Source: JAGVSR01 sp033765145
GTDB lineage: Bacteria > Pseudomonadota > Alphaproteobacteria > Rhizobiales > Hyphomicrobiaceae
DNA length: 64,000 nt
Reading direction: 5' to 3'
NCBI GenBank assembly: GCA_033765145.1
Contig: JANRIH010000020.1
Location: forward strand, 195,968 to 259,967
Of the stretch, positions 49,209 to 57,664 are shown in pieces (positions within the stretch are counted from its first letter, which is position 1; each line of letters starts with the position of its first letter). A program made the position numbers and the translations under genes. The notes beneath the pieces are model-generated. The model did not search any database. It was not told the origin of the DNA and was given only the letters and a program-made list of their open reading frames with translations.

Positions 49209-50666
49209 GTGACGGGATCCATCGGCGGGCGGCTTGCGGCGGGTTCCGTCGCGCGGTCATTGATTGCTGTTCTAGGGATCACACTCGCCCCGTCCGCGTC
49301 CTCGGCCGATACCTGGACCGACGGCTATTTCGGCATCAGCGTCGGCGCGGATCTTCTGACGGGCGATGCCACGATCTCGCAGTCGCAAGCGGACTTCTTC
49401 AGTGTTTTTGAAGGCGAGGCCGATGTCAGCACGCCGATCGGCGGCAACATCGGCGTCAGCCTCACGGCCGGCGCCGACTATCAGATCAACCAACTCTTCG
49501 TCGTCGGCGCGTTCGTCAGCTACGACTGGTCGAACATTGAGAACGGCGTCGACATCTCGGCGGACACGGGCGACACCGCCTTCCTCGATCTCGTGGATGT
49601 CCGATCCGTCTGGACTGTGGCCGCCCGTGCCGGCGTCCTCGTCTCTCCAACAACCTTGTTCTATGGTCTCGCCGGCTATTCCTGGCTCGATGTCGACGAT
49701 CTCGAGGCTGGCATCAATTCGGCTTTCCTGACGCAGAACTTCAAGATCGATCTGCCGTCGTCCGAAGGTCTCACCGTCGGCGGCGGCGTCGAATACAAGC
49801 TCGGCAGCCGCGTGTCGCTCCGGGCCGAGTACCGCTATACGAATTTCGGCCGCGAGACTCTTGCGGAGATGCCGGGCCTTGGGCTCACAGCCACGGGCGA
49901 AGCGGAGAGCCACTCGGCACGGATCGGCGCCTTCTACCGGCTGGGCGTCGACGACAACGAGACGTCGGACAGCGAGACGGTGACGGACCCGGCCAAGCGG
50001 TGGCGCGGTGTGCACGCCGGTTTCGGCATCGGGCTCGACGCCTATGACCGAGAACTCGATGCATCGGCCGAAGTCTTCGGCTTCGGAGCCGACGCAAGTG
50101 CCGAGGGCATCGGCGGCGGCAACATGACCGCGACGGTCTTGGGCGGGTACGACATTCCCCTGACATCGCACATCGTCGCGGGCGTGCTCGCCTCGGCCGA
50201 CTGGTCGGCGACGGAGAGCAGCCTCGACATGTCCGTCGCGCTCACCGAGATCGACACGCTAACCGGGGCACCAATCCAGGTCGACGGCGGCCGGGTCAGC
50301 GCCGAGCTTCTCAATCTCGACTACAGCTGGACGATCGGCGGGCGGCTCGGATACGCGGCCGGATCGGATCTCCTCGTGTACGGTCTCCTCGGCTACACGC
50401 GGGCGCAATTCAAGGACATCTCGTTCGGCGTCGATGGTTGCACGTGCCTGGCATTCGACATGCCGTCCCTCGACGGTGTGACGGTCGGCGGCGGATTCGA
50501 AAAGTTCCTGACCGACCGCATCTCACTCAAGGCCGAGTACCGCTATACGGACCTTGAAGCCTTCGGCGAGACTTTGGACCTCGACCTCTTCGGGTTCGGC
50601 TACGAGATCGACACCGACATTCACGCGGCGAAGCTGCTGCTGAATTACCGTTTCGGCGGACCGTGA
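49209..50666 (+). CDS. Outer-membrane protein with two tandem beta-barrel domains
   Basis: 485 residues from the GTG at 49209; signal peptide with core SLIAVLGITLAPSASS. Two homologous 8-strand-type barrels follow: about 35-247 and 265-485. Each begins with a GYFGISVG or GVHAGFGIG strand, has a middle FYGLAGYSW / VYGLLGYTR strand and ends with TVGGGVEYKL ... LRAEYRYTNF or TVGGGFEKFL ... LKAEYRYTDL. The pattern is that of Omp25/Omp31-type porin-like proteins of Rhizobiales, normally a single barrel. The protein ends in a beta strand but with Pro last (YRFGGP) rather than Phe, a weak BAM signal. Internal duplication is evident from the sequence. Confidence 0.85.
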   Translation: MTGSIGGRLAAGSVARSLIAVLGITLAPSASSADTWTDGYFGISVGADLLTGDATISQSQADFFSVFEGEADVSTPIGGNIGVSLTAGADYQINQLFVVGAFVSYDWSNIENGVDISADTGDTAFLDLVDVRSVWTVAARAGVLVSPTTLFYGLAGYSWLDVDDLEAGINSAFLTQNFKIDLPSSEGLTVGGGVEYKLGSRVSLRAEYRYTNFGRETLAEMPGLGLTATGEAESHSARIGAFYRLGVDDNETSDSETVTDPAKRWRGVHAGFGIGLDAYDRELDASAEVFGFGADASAEGIGGGNMTATVLGGYDIPLTSHIVAGVLASADWSATESSLDMSVALTEIDTLTGAPIQVDGGRVSAELLNLDYSWTIGGRLGYAAGSDLLVYGLLGYTRAQFKDISFGVDGCTCLAFDMPSLDGVTVGGGFEKFLTDRISLKAEYRYTDLEAFGETLDLDLFGFGYEIDTDIHAAKLLLNYRFGGP

Positions 50667-50706
50667 TTTCGGCTCTGGCCTCGCTGCGCGCGGCGTCTCC
50701 ACTCCT

Positions 50707-51255
50707 TCAAGTGTCGATCGCGAACATCTCGCCATAACCAGGCACGAGCCGTGGCCAGGAGGCTGCGGGAACACTGTCGCGGGTTCCACGAATCGCGGCA
50801 ATGGGGCCGCCGTGGCAGACCGCGAGAACAGTGATGTCGGCGCGCTGTTCACCGAGCCAAGCCAACGCACGATCGCGCACTTCATAGGTCGTCTCGCCGT
50901 TTCCACCGGGGCGGAAGCTGGCCGGTGCGCTGACCATGCCCATCATGGCATCGCCGCTTTCCAGCCAGATGTCCTCCCAATGCCGCCCTTCCCATGCGCC
51001 GAAATCGCACTCCATGAGACGCGGCTCAATGACGAGCGGCAGGCCGGCTCCCTGGGCAATCCGCGCCGCGAGGATACGGGCACGGCGCAAGGGCGACGAG
51101 ACGATGATGTCGGGTCGGTCGGCGATCAATCGACCGGCGAGCGACCGCGCGGTGCTTCGGCCCTCGGCCGAGAGACCGACATCGGTCCGGCCGTAGCATC
51201 GTCCTTTCCAGTGTGGCGACACCGCGGTATGGCGAATGAGAACAACGCGCGCCAT
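50707..51255 (-). CDS. Histidine phosphatase, probably alpha-ribazole phosphatase (CobC-like)
   Basis: 182 residues from the ATG at 51255, three bases after cobS, so co-transcribed with it. Histidine phosphatase fold: VVLIRHTAV at the N-terminus (His9), SSPLRRARILAARIA, ECDFGAWEGRHWEDIW and the second catalytic His in AVCHGGPIAAI. By position after cobT and cobS it is most likely alpha-ribazole-5'-phosphate phosphatase, completing lower-ligand processing of cobalamin. The family is broad, so the assignment rests on context. Confidence 0.82.
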   Translation of the reverse strand: MARVVLIRHTAVSPHWKGRCYGRTDVGLSAEGRSTARSLAGRLIADRPDIIVSSPLRRARILAARIAQGAGLPLVIEPRLMECDFGAWEGRHWEDIWLESGDAMMGMVSAPASFRPGGNGETTYEVRDRALAWLGEQRADITVLAVCHGGPIAAIRGTRDSVPAASWPRLVPGYGEMFAIDT

Positions 51256-51258
51256 CGG

Positions 51259-52047
51259 TCAGCGGAGCCTTGCGAATGCGATCGTCGTGAGGACGATCGC
51301 TGCGTAGGCGGTGAAGCCGAGGCAGTCGCCCGTGACGCCACCAAGCCAGCGCATGAGAAGCGCTCTCATCCAAATCACGAAGGCCGTGATCATGACGAAC
51401 GACAACAGGATCGCGATCCAGTCGAGGAACAGCGCCGGGAGCACGACCGGCAGAACGAGCATCGCACCCTTGCAGAATACCGACCAGTCCGCGACCTGCC
51501 CGACGTCTTTCGACAAGCCTTCTCGCGCGGGAACCGGCGGAACGAGCGCCATAACGGCCAGGATCGCGAGACGGCCCAGCGCACCCGATACGACCAATGC
51601 CATGCACGCCAGCCAGAAATCGCCGATCGCCATGAGGCCGATGGCACGCAGCGCAACTGCGAGGCCCAATCCCAGCGCGCCGAAGCTGCCGATTCGGCTG
51701 TCCTTCAAAATCCGCAGCGTGTCTTCGCGCGTCCAGCCGCCGCCGAATGCGTCGCAGAAATCCGCGACGGCGTCTTCGTGGAAGGCGCCCGTCACGCGCG
51801 CCTCGACGGCCAAAGCGACGACAACGGCCAGCGCGAATGGCAGGACAAGCGCACTCAGCGAGAGCGCGACAGCGGTGATCAGTCCGATGAGGGCGCCGAT
51901 CAGCGGGAAGTAGGCGAGGCCGCGGCGAATGTCCTCGGGGAAGGTGGCAAGGTCGCGCGTGGCACCGCCCGGAACCGGCAACTGGGTCAGGAATTGCACC
52001 GCCGTTAGAAAGGCGCGGACGCGCGGCGCTTCTGTCCACGCGCTCAC
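51259..52047 (-). CDS. cobS: Adenosylcobinamide-GDP ribazoletransferase CobS
   Basis: 262 residues from the GTG at 52047, which overlaps the cobT stop by 4 nt (GTGA). It joins adenosylcobinamide-GDP and alpha-ribazole in the membrane to make cobalamin. Seen: N-terminal FLTAVQFLTQLPVPGG, the active-site TGAFHEDAVADFCDAFGG (about residues 86-103), and several helices. The motif keeps the conserved His/Asp positions but reads EDAVAD where many homologues have LDGLAD. The frame is open far upstream, but those residues are not family-like. Confidence 0.93.
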   Translation of the reverse strand: MSAWTEAPRVRAFLTAVQFLTQLPVPGGATRDLATFPEDIRRGLAYFPLIGALIGLITAVALSLSALVLPFALAVVVALAVEARVTGAFHEDAVADFCDAFGGGWTREDTLRILKDSRIGSFGALGLGLAVALRAIGLMAIGDFWLACMALVVSGALGRLAILAVMALVPPVPAREGLSKDVGQVADWSVFCKGAMLVLPVVLPALFLDWIAILLSFVMITAFVIWMRALLMRWLGGVTGDCLGFTAYAAIVLTTIAFARLR

Positions 52048-53072
52048 GACGTGGCCCCCGATGCCGGGCCAGTGACTTCTTCCAGTTTTGCGACACCTGT
52101 CAGAAGTGCCGCGGCAGCGTCGAGCATCGGCATCAGCAGAAGCGCGCCCGTACCCTCGCCCAACCGCAGGTCCCATTCGAGATATGGTTCGAGACCGAGG
52201 TGCTCGAGCGCCTTGCCGTGGGCCGGTTCGGCACCGTTGTGGGACGCGATCACACATTCGAGTGCCGAGGGGTCGACCGCTTGCGCGACGATCGCGGCGG
52301 CACCCGAGACGACACCGTCGATTACGATCGGGATCTCGTGCTGGCTCGCGGCTGCGATCGCGCCGGCCATGGCGACGATCTCATAACCGGCGACGGCAGC
52401 CATGGCTGCGACCGGATCCGTCTTGATGGTTTGGCGCGCGCGTGAGACCGCCTCTGCTACTACGTTACGTTTTCGGGCAAGGCTTGCGTCCGTGGCGCCG
52501 GCGCCAGGGCCGACGAGCGCATCGGTATCCCCTCCTGTACCGAGCGCGATGAGGCATGCAGCGGCAGTCGTGTTGCCGATGCCGATCTCGCCCAACGCCA
52601 GCACACGGATGCCGTCCGCGGCGGCGCGAGCGACTTCTGCTTCGCCGGCTTGCCAGGCGGACCAGAATTCAGCCGGTGACATGGCAGGGCCACGCGCAAG
52701 ACTGGCCGTCCCACGCGCGATGCGCCGGTCGCGATAGATTTCGGTCAGAGGTGCGGCCTCGATCAGCGAACCGACATCGACTAGGGCGACTTCGGTTGCC
52801 GACGCCGCGGCGAGCGCCGAGCAGCACGCGCGACCGGACGCGATGAGACCGATCATGGAGGCCGTCACATCCGACGGCCAGATCCCGACGCCGTCCGCGA
52901 CAACGCCGTGATCACCAGCGAAGATCAACAGGCTGCGCGGCCTCGTCTCGGGCCTCAAGGTCCCCTGTATGCGTGCCAGATCGATCGCCAAACGCTCGAG
53001 CTTGCCCAAGCTCCCACGCGGCTTGGCCAAGCGATCGAGATGTTCGGCGACGGTCTCGGGTGGGAGCATCAT
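52044..53072 (-). CDS. cobT: Nicotinate-nucleotide--dimethylbenzimidazole phosphoribosyltransferase CobT
   Basis: 342 residues from the ATG at 53072, followed directly by a second ATG, with AGGA upstream. It makes alpha-ribazole-5'-phosphate, the cobalamin lower-ligand precursor. Seen: LAKPRGSLGKLERLA, IFAGDHGVVADGV, GEIGIGNTTAAACL, GPGAGATDAS, PIVIDGVVSGAAA and EWDLRLGEGTGALLLMP, all hallmarks, including the catalytic Glu in GEGTGA. First of the three-gene set cobT-cobS-phosphatase. I saw no cobalamin riboswitch in the 67 nt upstream. Confidence 0.96.
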   Translation of the reverse strand: MMLPPETVAEHLDRLAKPRGSLGKLERLAIDLARIQGTLRPETRPRSLLIFAGDHGVVADGVGIWPSDVTASMIGLIASGRACCSALAAASATEVALVDVGSLIEAAPLTEIYRDRRIARGTASLARGPAMSPAEFWSAWQAGEAEVARAAADGIRVLALGEIGIGNTTAAACLIALGTGGDTDALVGPGAGATDASLARKRNVVAEAVSRARQTIKTDPVAAMAAVAGYEIVAMAGAIAAASQHEIPIVIDGVVSGAAAIVAQAVDPSALECVIASHNGAEPAHGKALEHLGLEPYLEWDLRLGEGTGALLLMPMLDAAAALLTGVAKLEEVTGPASGATS

Positions 53073-53088
53073 GGCGTCCTAAAGGCAA

Positions 53089-53109
53089 ACGGGCCCGCGT
53101 GGGGCCCGT
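53089..53109 (-). terminator. Hairpin between ndk and cobT
   Basis: An 8-bp perfect GC-rich stem (53089-53096 with 53102-53109) with a 5-nt loop. On the minus strand it is followed by TTGCCTTT. It fits an ndk terminator lying in the cobT leader; attenuation is conceivable but unsupported. Confidence 0.5.
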
Positions 53110-53139
53110 CCATGGTCCTGGCACAGCGACGGGCGATGC

Positions 53140-53562
53140 TCAGCCGACGATCTCGTCGAGGCGGAAGTTCAATGCGATCTCGCGCTCGGCGGAGGGCGCG
53201 CTGTCCGATCCGTGCGAGGAGTTCTCACCTTTCGATACCGCGAACAGCTTGCGGATGGTGCCGTCGGCCGCCTCCTTGGGGTCGGTCGCTCCCATCGTTT
53301 CACGATACTTGGCAATTGCGTTCTCGCCTTCCAGGACTTGGAGGACGATCGGACCCGACGTCATGAAATCGCACAATTCGCCGTAGAACGGCCGCGCCTT
53401 GTGCTCCTCGTAGAATTTCTCCGCTTGGGCCCGCGTCCAACGCACGCGCTTCTGAGCGACGATCCGGAGCCCCGCTTTCTCGATCACGGCGTTGATGGCG
53501 CCGGTCAGGTTACGCCGCGTCGCGTCCGGCTTGATGATGGAAAACGTCCGCTCGATGGCCAT
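53140..53562 (-). CDS. ndk: Nucleoside diphosphate kinase
   Basis: 140 residues, the usual length, from the ATG at 53562 with a strong AAAGGAA site. It balances NTP and dNTP pools through a phosphohistidine. Seen: ERTFSIIKPDATRRNLTG, MGATDPKEAADGTIR and the active-site NSSHGSDS (His117) with flanking AEREIALNF. Ordinary in all respects. Confidence 0.98.
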   Translation of the reverse strand: MAIERTFSIIKPDATRRNLTGAINAVIEKAGLRIVAQKRVRWTRAQAEKFYEEHKARPFYGELCDFMTSGPIVLQVLEGENAIAKYRETMGATDPKEAADGTIRKLFAVSKGENSSHGSDSAPSAEREIALNFRLDEIVG

Positions 53563-53944
53563 GCAATTCCTTTCCGGATCGACATCTCATGCGGGCCTAT
53601 GCCCTTCCGCCCGGCCCACAACCAGGCCGTTCTGGCGTCGGCCTTATAGCTTCGGCCCCCGGAGGCAGCAAGCGCGGGTCGGCGCGGCCAAGTCGCCCGC
53701 GGAGCCAGTCCGATATGCGACAATTGTCTTACATTCCCGCTCTAATATCGCCCATGAAATGCCCCGTTTCCCAGCGAAGATCGAAAACCTTGTTTGTCAA
53801 TACGACGTCGTCCGATTGACGAGCGGCGATCCAGGGAACACAACAGTCACAAGCGTCTAGCCCTCGTCAGCCGGTCATTCGGCGGACCGGGGCCAACAAC
53901 CGGGGATCGCGCCTGGCCTTCCAGCCAAGCCCCTAAAGAGCACC
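53563..53944. other. Divergent intergenic region ndk / GYF_2 gene
   Basis: 382 nt with no recognisable gene. The middle (about 53710-53830) is AT-richer and should hold the promoters of both flanking genes, but I could not assign hexamer pairs with good spacing. No RNA gene seen. Confidence 0.4.
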
Positions 53945-55588
53945 ATGACCGGCCAAGACATTTGGTATATCGCCCGCGAGGGCAAACAGCACGGCCCCTT
54001 GAGCGACGCCGAGATGACCAAGCTCGTCGAGCTTGGCCACCTGAAGCCATCCGATCTCGTCTGGCGACCTGGCTTCGAGGAGTGGCGCGCGGCGGCCGAC
54101 GCATTCCCGCAAGTTCAGCCAGCAACGCCTAGTTCGCAATCGGCCGTCAGCAGCAGCGGCCCACCCGCATCAAATGCGCCCGCGGCCAAAACCGACACTG
54201 CCAGTGCGACCTCGGCGGCGGCTTCGTCCTCAGCATCATCGAATGTCGCCGCATCGGCGGCATCCGCATACGTTTCCCCGCAGCCGATCCAGTCCAAGTT
54301 CGACGTCAGCAAGATGGCCGGGCCAGCGGCCGCAACACAAACGCAGGCTGCATCACCGACTGCATCGCCGACTGGGCAAGGCAGCGCGACACCGCAGGCG
54401 ACGCCGACACTCGGCGCAGCGCTGTCCAGCGACGGCTTCTGGCCCGCGCCAACGCAGCAGCTCGACACGCAAGCCGCCAGCCGTCCTCTGGTCGTCGAGC
54501 CACAGCGGTGGGCCGATCCGCGGCCGCAAGAGAACCTGGCGCAAGCGACGCTTCAGCGGCCGATGGCGTCGCTACCCGCAGGTGAACGCCCGCTCGCGGC
54601 GCGCGCCCGGGAAAAATCGCAAACGTCGGGACAGGGGGGCGGAGCGCGTGTCGCTGCCGTGGGCCTCGGGGTTCTGGCCATCATCGGCGGCGGCGCGTTC
54701 GCCGCATTCAACTACCAGAACGAAATTCGCTCGCTCATCGCATCGCTGACGGCTCCGGCCGGACCGAAGGACGCGATCCCCAGCGAGCCGGCGTCGTCCG
54801 AGCCCTACAAGGTGCCCGCCACGCCGGACGCGACGTCACAACAGGCAGCGGCCGATCCATCACTCACGCCCGCTGCCGTATCTCCCGCAGCGAGCGATGC
54901 AGCCAGCGCTGCACCCGCCTCATCGGCCGTCGACGACGCCGCGATCGACGCGCGGCTGCAAAAAGTGCCGCTCTGGTCGTTGCTCAAGGCGCAGTACCCT
55001 GACTGGTACGGCACTCAGGTCGGCACGATCCGGTCGATGACAAACGAAAAGAAGGGCGAGGAAGAGATCACGCGATCCTTGCTGACGGCGCTCGTCGACC
55101 TTCGTCGCAAGAACGCGACCGAGGCACTGTCGGCCAGCACGCCGAAGCTCATGGAGATGGCCACCGCATTCGTCGCTAACCTCAAAGCCATGCAGGGCCA
55201 GAGCGTCGAAGCCTGCTACGGGTTCATCAGCAAGGGCGAGGCGACACCCGAGGCCGCGACCATGCTGACCAAGCCCGATCAGGCCCAGCCGCTGCAAAAG
55301 CAGCTCGAGGCGGTGTTCGCTGCGGCCGCGGAGGGTCGCGTCAGTCCCATGACGCGGCAGGCCCCTCAAAAGAAGGACTACGACCTCCTTGCCGCTGAAC
55401 TCGGCACGATCGGCTGGAGCGAAGCGGACATGCAGCTCTTTGCCGATCCCAAGGCACTGGCTCAAGCCCCCAAGGATCAGGTCTGCAAGATGGTGCAGGA
55501 CTGGTTCCAGGCGCACCTCGCCGTCAAGGATGCCGCCGCGCAGGAACGGCTTCTGCACGAGACGCTCCGCGCGGTCGTCGCGGGCTAG
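53945..55588 (+). CDS. GYF_2-domain membrane protein
   Basis: 547 residues from the ATG at 53945. Residues 5-53 are a GYF_2 (DUF4339) domain: IWYIAREGKQHGPLSDAEM, then LVWRPGFEEWRAA, the usual Trp-rich adaptor fold. Residues about 54-230 are a disordered Ala/Ser/Pro/Gln linker, followed by one membrane helix at about 235-255 (VAAVGLGVLAIIGGGAFAAF). The remaining periplasmic part is an Ala/Ser/Pro stretch and then a helical domain (about 335-547) with WSLLKAQYPDWYGTQVG and a lone Cys (ACYGFISKG). GYF_2 at the cytoplasmic N-terminus suggests a protein-protein adaptor linked across the membrane. Function unknown. Confidence 0.8.
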   Translation: MTGQDIWYIAREGKQHGPLSDAEMTKLVELGHLKPSDLVWRPGFEEWRAAADAFPQVQPATPSSQSAVSSSGPPASNAPAAKTDTASATSAAASSSASSNVAASAASAYVSPQPIQSKFDVSKMAGPAAATQTQAASPTASPTGQGSATPQATPTLGAALSSDGFWPAPTQQLDTQAASRPLVVEPQRWADPRPQENLAQATLQRPMASLPAGERPLAARAREKSQTSGQGGGARVAAVGLGVLAIIGGGAFAAFNYQNEIRSLIASLTAPAGPKDAIPSEPASSEPYKVPATPDATSQQAAADPSLTPAAVSPAASDAASAAPASSAVDDAAIDARLQKVPLWSLLKAQYPDWYGTQVGTIRSMTNEKKGEEEITRSLLTALVDLRRKNATEALSASTPKLMEMATAFVANLKAMQGQSVEACYGFISKGEATPEAATMLTKPDQAQPLQKQLEAVFAAAAEGRVSPMTRQAPQKKDYDLLAAELGTIGWSEADMQLFADPKALAQAPKDQVCKMVQDWFQAHLAVKDAAAQERLLHETLRAVVAG

Positions 55589-55594
55589 CAGCAT

Positions 55595-56740
55595 TCAAAG
55601 AAGCCGTAACTGACGCCCCGCTCCGTTCGGTGGCGTGAAGAGGTCCGTTCGCAGCGGTCGGCGCTCCTGATTGAGCCCCCATCGGCGCAGCGCGAGGCGA
55701 AACCTTTGCGCGATGGCCTCCGCGTAGGGCCCGCGTCCCTTCTGACGAACACCGAAAGCTGCTTCGTAGTCCCGACCGCCGCGCATGGCCTGCATTTGAT
55801 GGATGACGCGCGCGGCGCGATCCGGGAGTTCGGTCGCGAGCCACTCGCGGAACAGGTCCTTGATCTCGAGGGGCAAGCGAAGCAGCACGTAGCCGGCCTC
55901 GCGAATGCCCGCTCCGGCCGCCGCTTCCAGGATCTGCTCGATCTCGAAATCGTTCAGCGCGGGAACGACGGGTGCGACCATCACCGCCGTCGGGATGCCT
56001 GCGTCCGACAGCTGCCTTAGGGCTTCGATCCGGCGCGAAGGTGTCGATGCACGCGGCTCCATGGCGCGCGCCAGCCGCCGGTCGAGTGTCGTCACGGAGA
56101 GCGCGACCTTGGCCAGTCCCTTGGCGGCCATACGGGAGAGAATGTCGACGTCGCGCACGACAAGTGCCGACTTCGTGACGATGCCGACGGGGTGCCCGGC
56201 GCTCTCGAGGACTTCGAGCACGGCGCGGGTGATTCGACGTTCGCGCTCGATCGGCTGATAGGGATCGGTGTTGGTGCCGAGGGCGATCGTCCGCGGCTTG
56301 TAGCCGGGGGCCGAGAGCTCCTTTCGCAGCAGATCGGCGGCGTTCGGCTTCGCATAGAGCTTGGTCTCGAAATCGAGCCCGGCGGAATGACCCTGATAGC
56401 AGTGCGTCGGCCGCGCGTAGCAGTAGATGCAGCCGTGCTCGCAGCCGCGATAGGGATTGATGCTCTGGTCGAAGGAAATGTCGGGGCTGTCGTTGGTCGT
56501 GATGATCGAGCGTGCGACCTCGTCCCGGACCTCGGTCTTGAAACTCGACAATTCCGCGATCGTACCCCAGCCGTCATCGATATCTTCGCGCCTCTCGGCT
56601 TCATATCGACCGCTGACGTTCGATCGCGCGCCCCGACCCCGGCGCCGCTCCGCCTCGACCGTGCGCTGGCGGGGTTCTTCTCCCGCATGCTGCTCGGCCG
56701 ATTTCGTTTGTCCCGGGGTGTTCATCTCGGCGGCTCGCAT
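55595..56740 (-). CDS. PA0069-family radical SAM protein (spore-photoproduct-lyase-like)
   Basis: 381 residues from the ATG at 56740, with GGAG 4 nt before it; an internal ATG at 56725 is possible. The N-terminal 55 residues are basic and poorly conserved. The radical SAM cluster is CEHGCIYCYAR (Cys100, 104, 107), preceded by DQSINPYRG, with IALGTNTDPYQPIERERRIT and VTKSALVVRDVDIL. This layout defines the PA0069/SplB-like family found widely in proteobacteria; its substrate is unknown to me. It is convergent with the GYF_2 gene (6-nt gap) and divergent from the glycosyltransferase gene. Confidence 0.9.
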   Translation of the reverse strand: MRAAEMNTPGQTKSAEQHAGEEPRQRTVEAERRRGRGARSNVSGRYEAERREDIDDGWGTIAELSSFKTEVRDEVARSIITTNDSPDISFDQSINPYRGCEHGCIYCYARPTHCYQGHSAGLDFETKLYAKPNAADLLRKELSAPGYKPRTIALGTNTDPYQPIERERRITRAVLEVLESAGHPVGIVTKSALVVRDVDILSRMAAKGLAKVALSVTTLDRRLARAMEPRASTPSRRIEALRQLSDAGIPTAVMVAPVVPALNDFEIEQILEAAAGAGIREAGYVLLRLPLEIKDLFREWLATELPDRAARVIHQMQAMRGGRDYEAAFGVRQKGRGPYAEAIAQRFRLALRRWGLNQERRPLRTDLFTPPNGAGRQLRLL

Positions 56741-56853
56741 GTCTCTCCGCTTCAGAGTGGAAAGCTACCCGGATAACGAGAACATTTCAAGAACATTTCC
56801 GTCGAAGAGATGACTCCCCGGCTTTTGTGTAGCTTTGCACCGGGTCGGCGGTC

Positions 56854-57612
56854 ATGTCAGAAGAAGGCATGATCAGCGTCATCATTCCGACCCTCAATGC
56901 CGGGACGCACCTCGTCCATACGATGGCCGCGCTCGTCCCAGCGACGGTTGACGGTCTCATCAAGGAAGTGATCGTTTCCGACGGCGGTTCGCGGGACGAA
57001 ACGCTCGACATCGCCGATGCGGCCGGCGCGGAAATCGTGACTGGTCATAGCGGACGGGGCAGCCAGCTGAAGGCCGGCGCGCTCCAGGCCCAGTTCCCCT
57101 GGCTCCTCTTCCTTCACGCCGATACGGTGCTCGAGCATGGCTGGCACGACCTCGCTGGACGACATATCGAGCGCGTCGCCCGTGGGCTTGCCGGCGATCA
57201 GGCGGCGACGTTCCGGTTCGCTCTCGCCGATCAGGGCGTCGCGCCGCGTGTGGTCGAGGCTGGGGTCGCCTTCCGGTCCGGGCTTCTCGGATTGCCCTAC
57301 GGAGATCAGGGACTTCTCGTCTCGCGCAAGCTTTATGATGCCGTCGGCGGCTTCCGGGACATGGCGATCATGGAAGACGTGGACCTCGTCCGCCGGATCG
57401 GCCGGCGGCGCCTCGTCACGCTTCCAATCAAAGCCACGACCAGCCCGCGGCGCTATCGGCAGCAAGGGTATCTCAGCCGGATTGCGCGCAATCAGCTCTG
57501 CCTGTCGCTCTATTTCGCCGGCATCGATCCGGAGCGTATCCGCCGAATCTACGAGGGTCGTCCCGACACCCAGCACAGCGTCGGCTCGCACGTGATGCGG
57601 GGCGAGGCGTGA
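56854..57612 (+). CDS. Family 2 glycosyltransferase, TIGR04283 (arsenosugar-associated) type
   Basis: 252 residues from the ATG at 56854; an ATG at 56869 with AAGG upstream would remove five residues. GT-A fold: ISVIIPTLNAGTHLVHTMAAL, EVIVSDGGSRDETL, the metal-binding LFLHADTVLEHGW, GLLGLPYGDQGLLVSRKLYD and MAIMEDVDLVRRIGRR. The GDQG and MEDVDL segments are typical of the TIGR04283 group, named for arsenosugar biosynthesis clusters but widely distributed. It lies 52 nt before the TIGR04282-type gene with which it is normally paired. Confidence 0.88.
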   Translation: MSEEGMISVIIPTLNAGTHLVHTMAALVPATVDGLIKEVIVSDGGSRDETLDIADAAGAEIVTGHSGRGSQLKAGALQAQFPWLLFLHADTVLEHGWHDLAGRHIERVARGLAGDQAATFRFALADQGVAPRVVEAGVAFRSGLLGLPYGDQGLLVSRKLYDAVGGFRDMAIMEDVDLVRRIGRRRLVTLPIKATTSPRRYRQQGYLSRIARNQLCLSLYFAGIDPERIRRIYEGRPDTQHSVGSHVMRGEA

Positions 57613-57664
57613 GGTTCGCAAGGCGCCGGAACGGGCCTGCGAGCGCTTCACTACAGGAACCCGC

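Noticed and set aside
53073..53139. Possible cobalamin riboswitch upstream of cobT
   Set aside because: Only 67 nt are available and they hold the ndk hairpin; no conserved B12-box-like core was seen.
55595..56740. Naming the radical SAM protein a DNA photoproduct lyase
   Set aside because: The CxxxCxxC and neighbouring motifs fit the PA0069 family, which is only related to SplB; substrate evidence is lacking.
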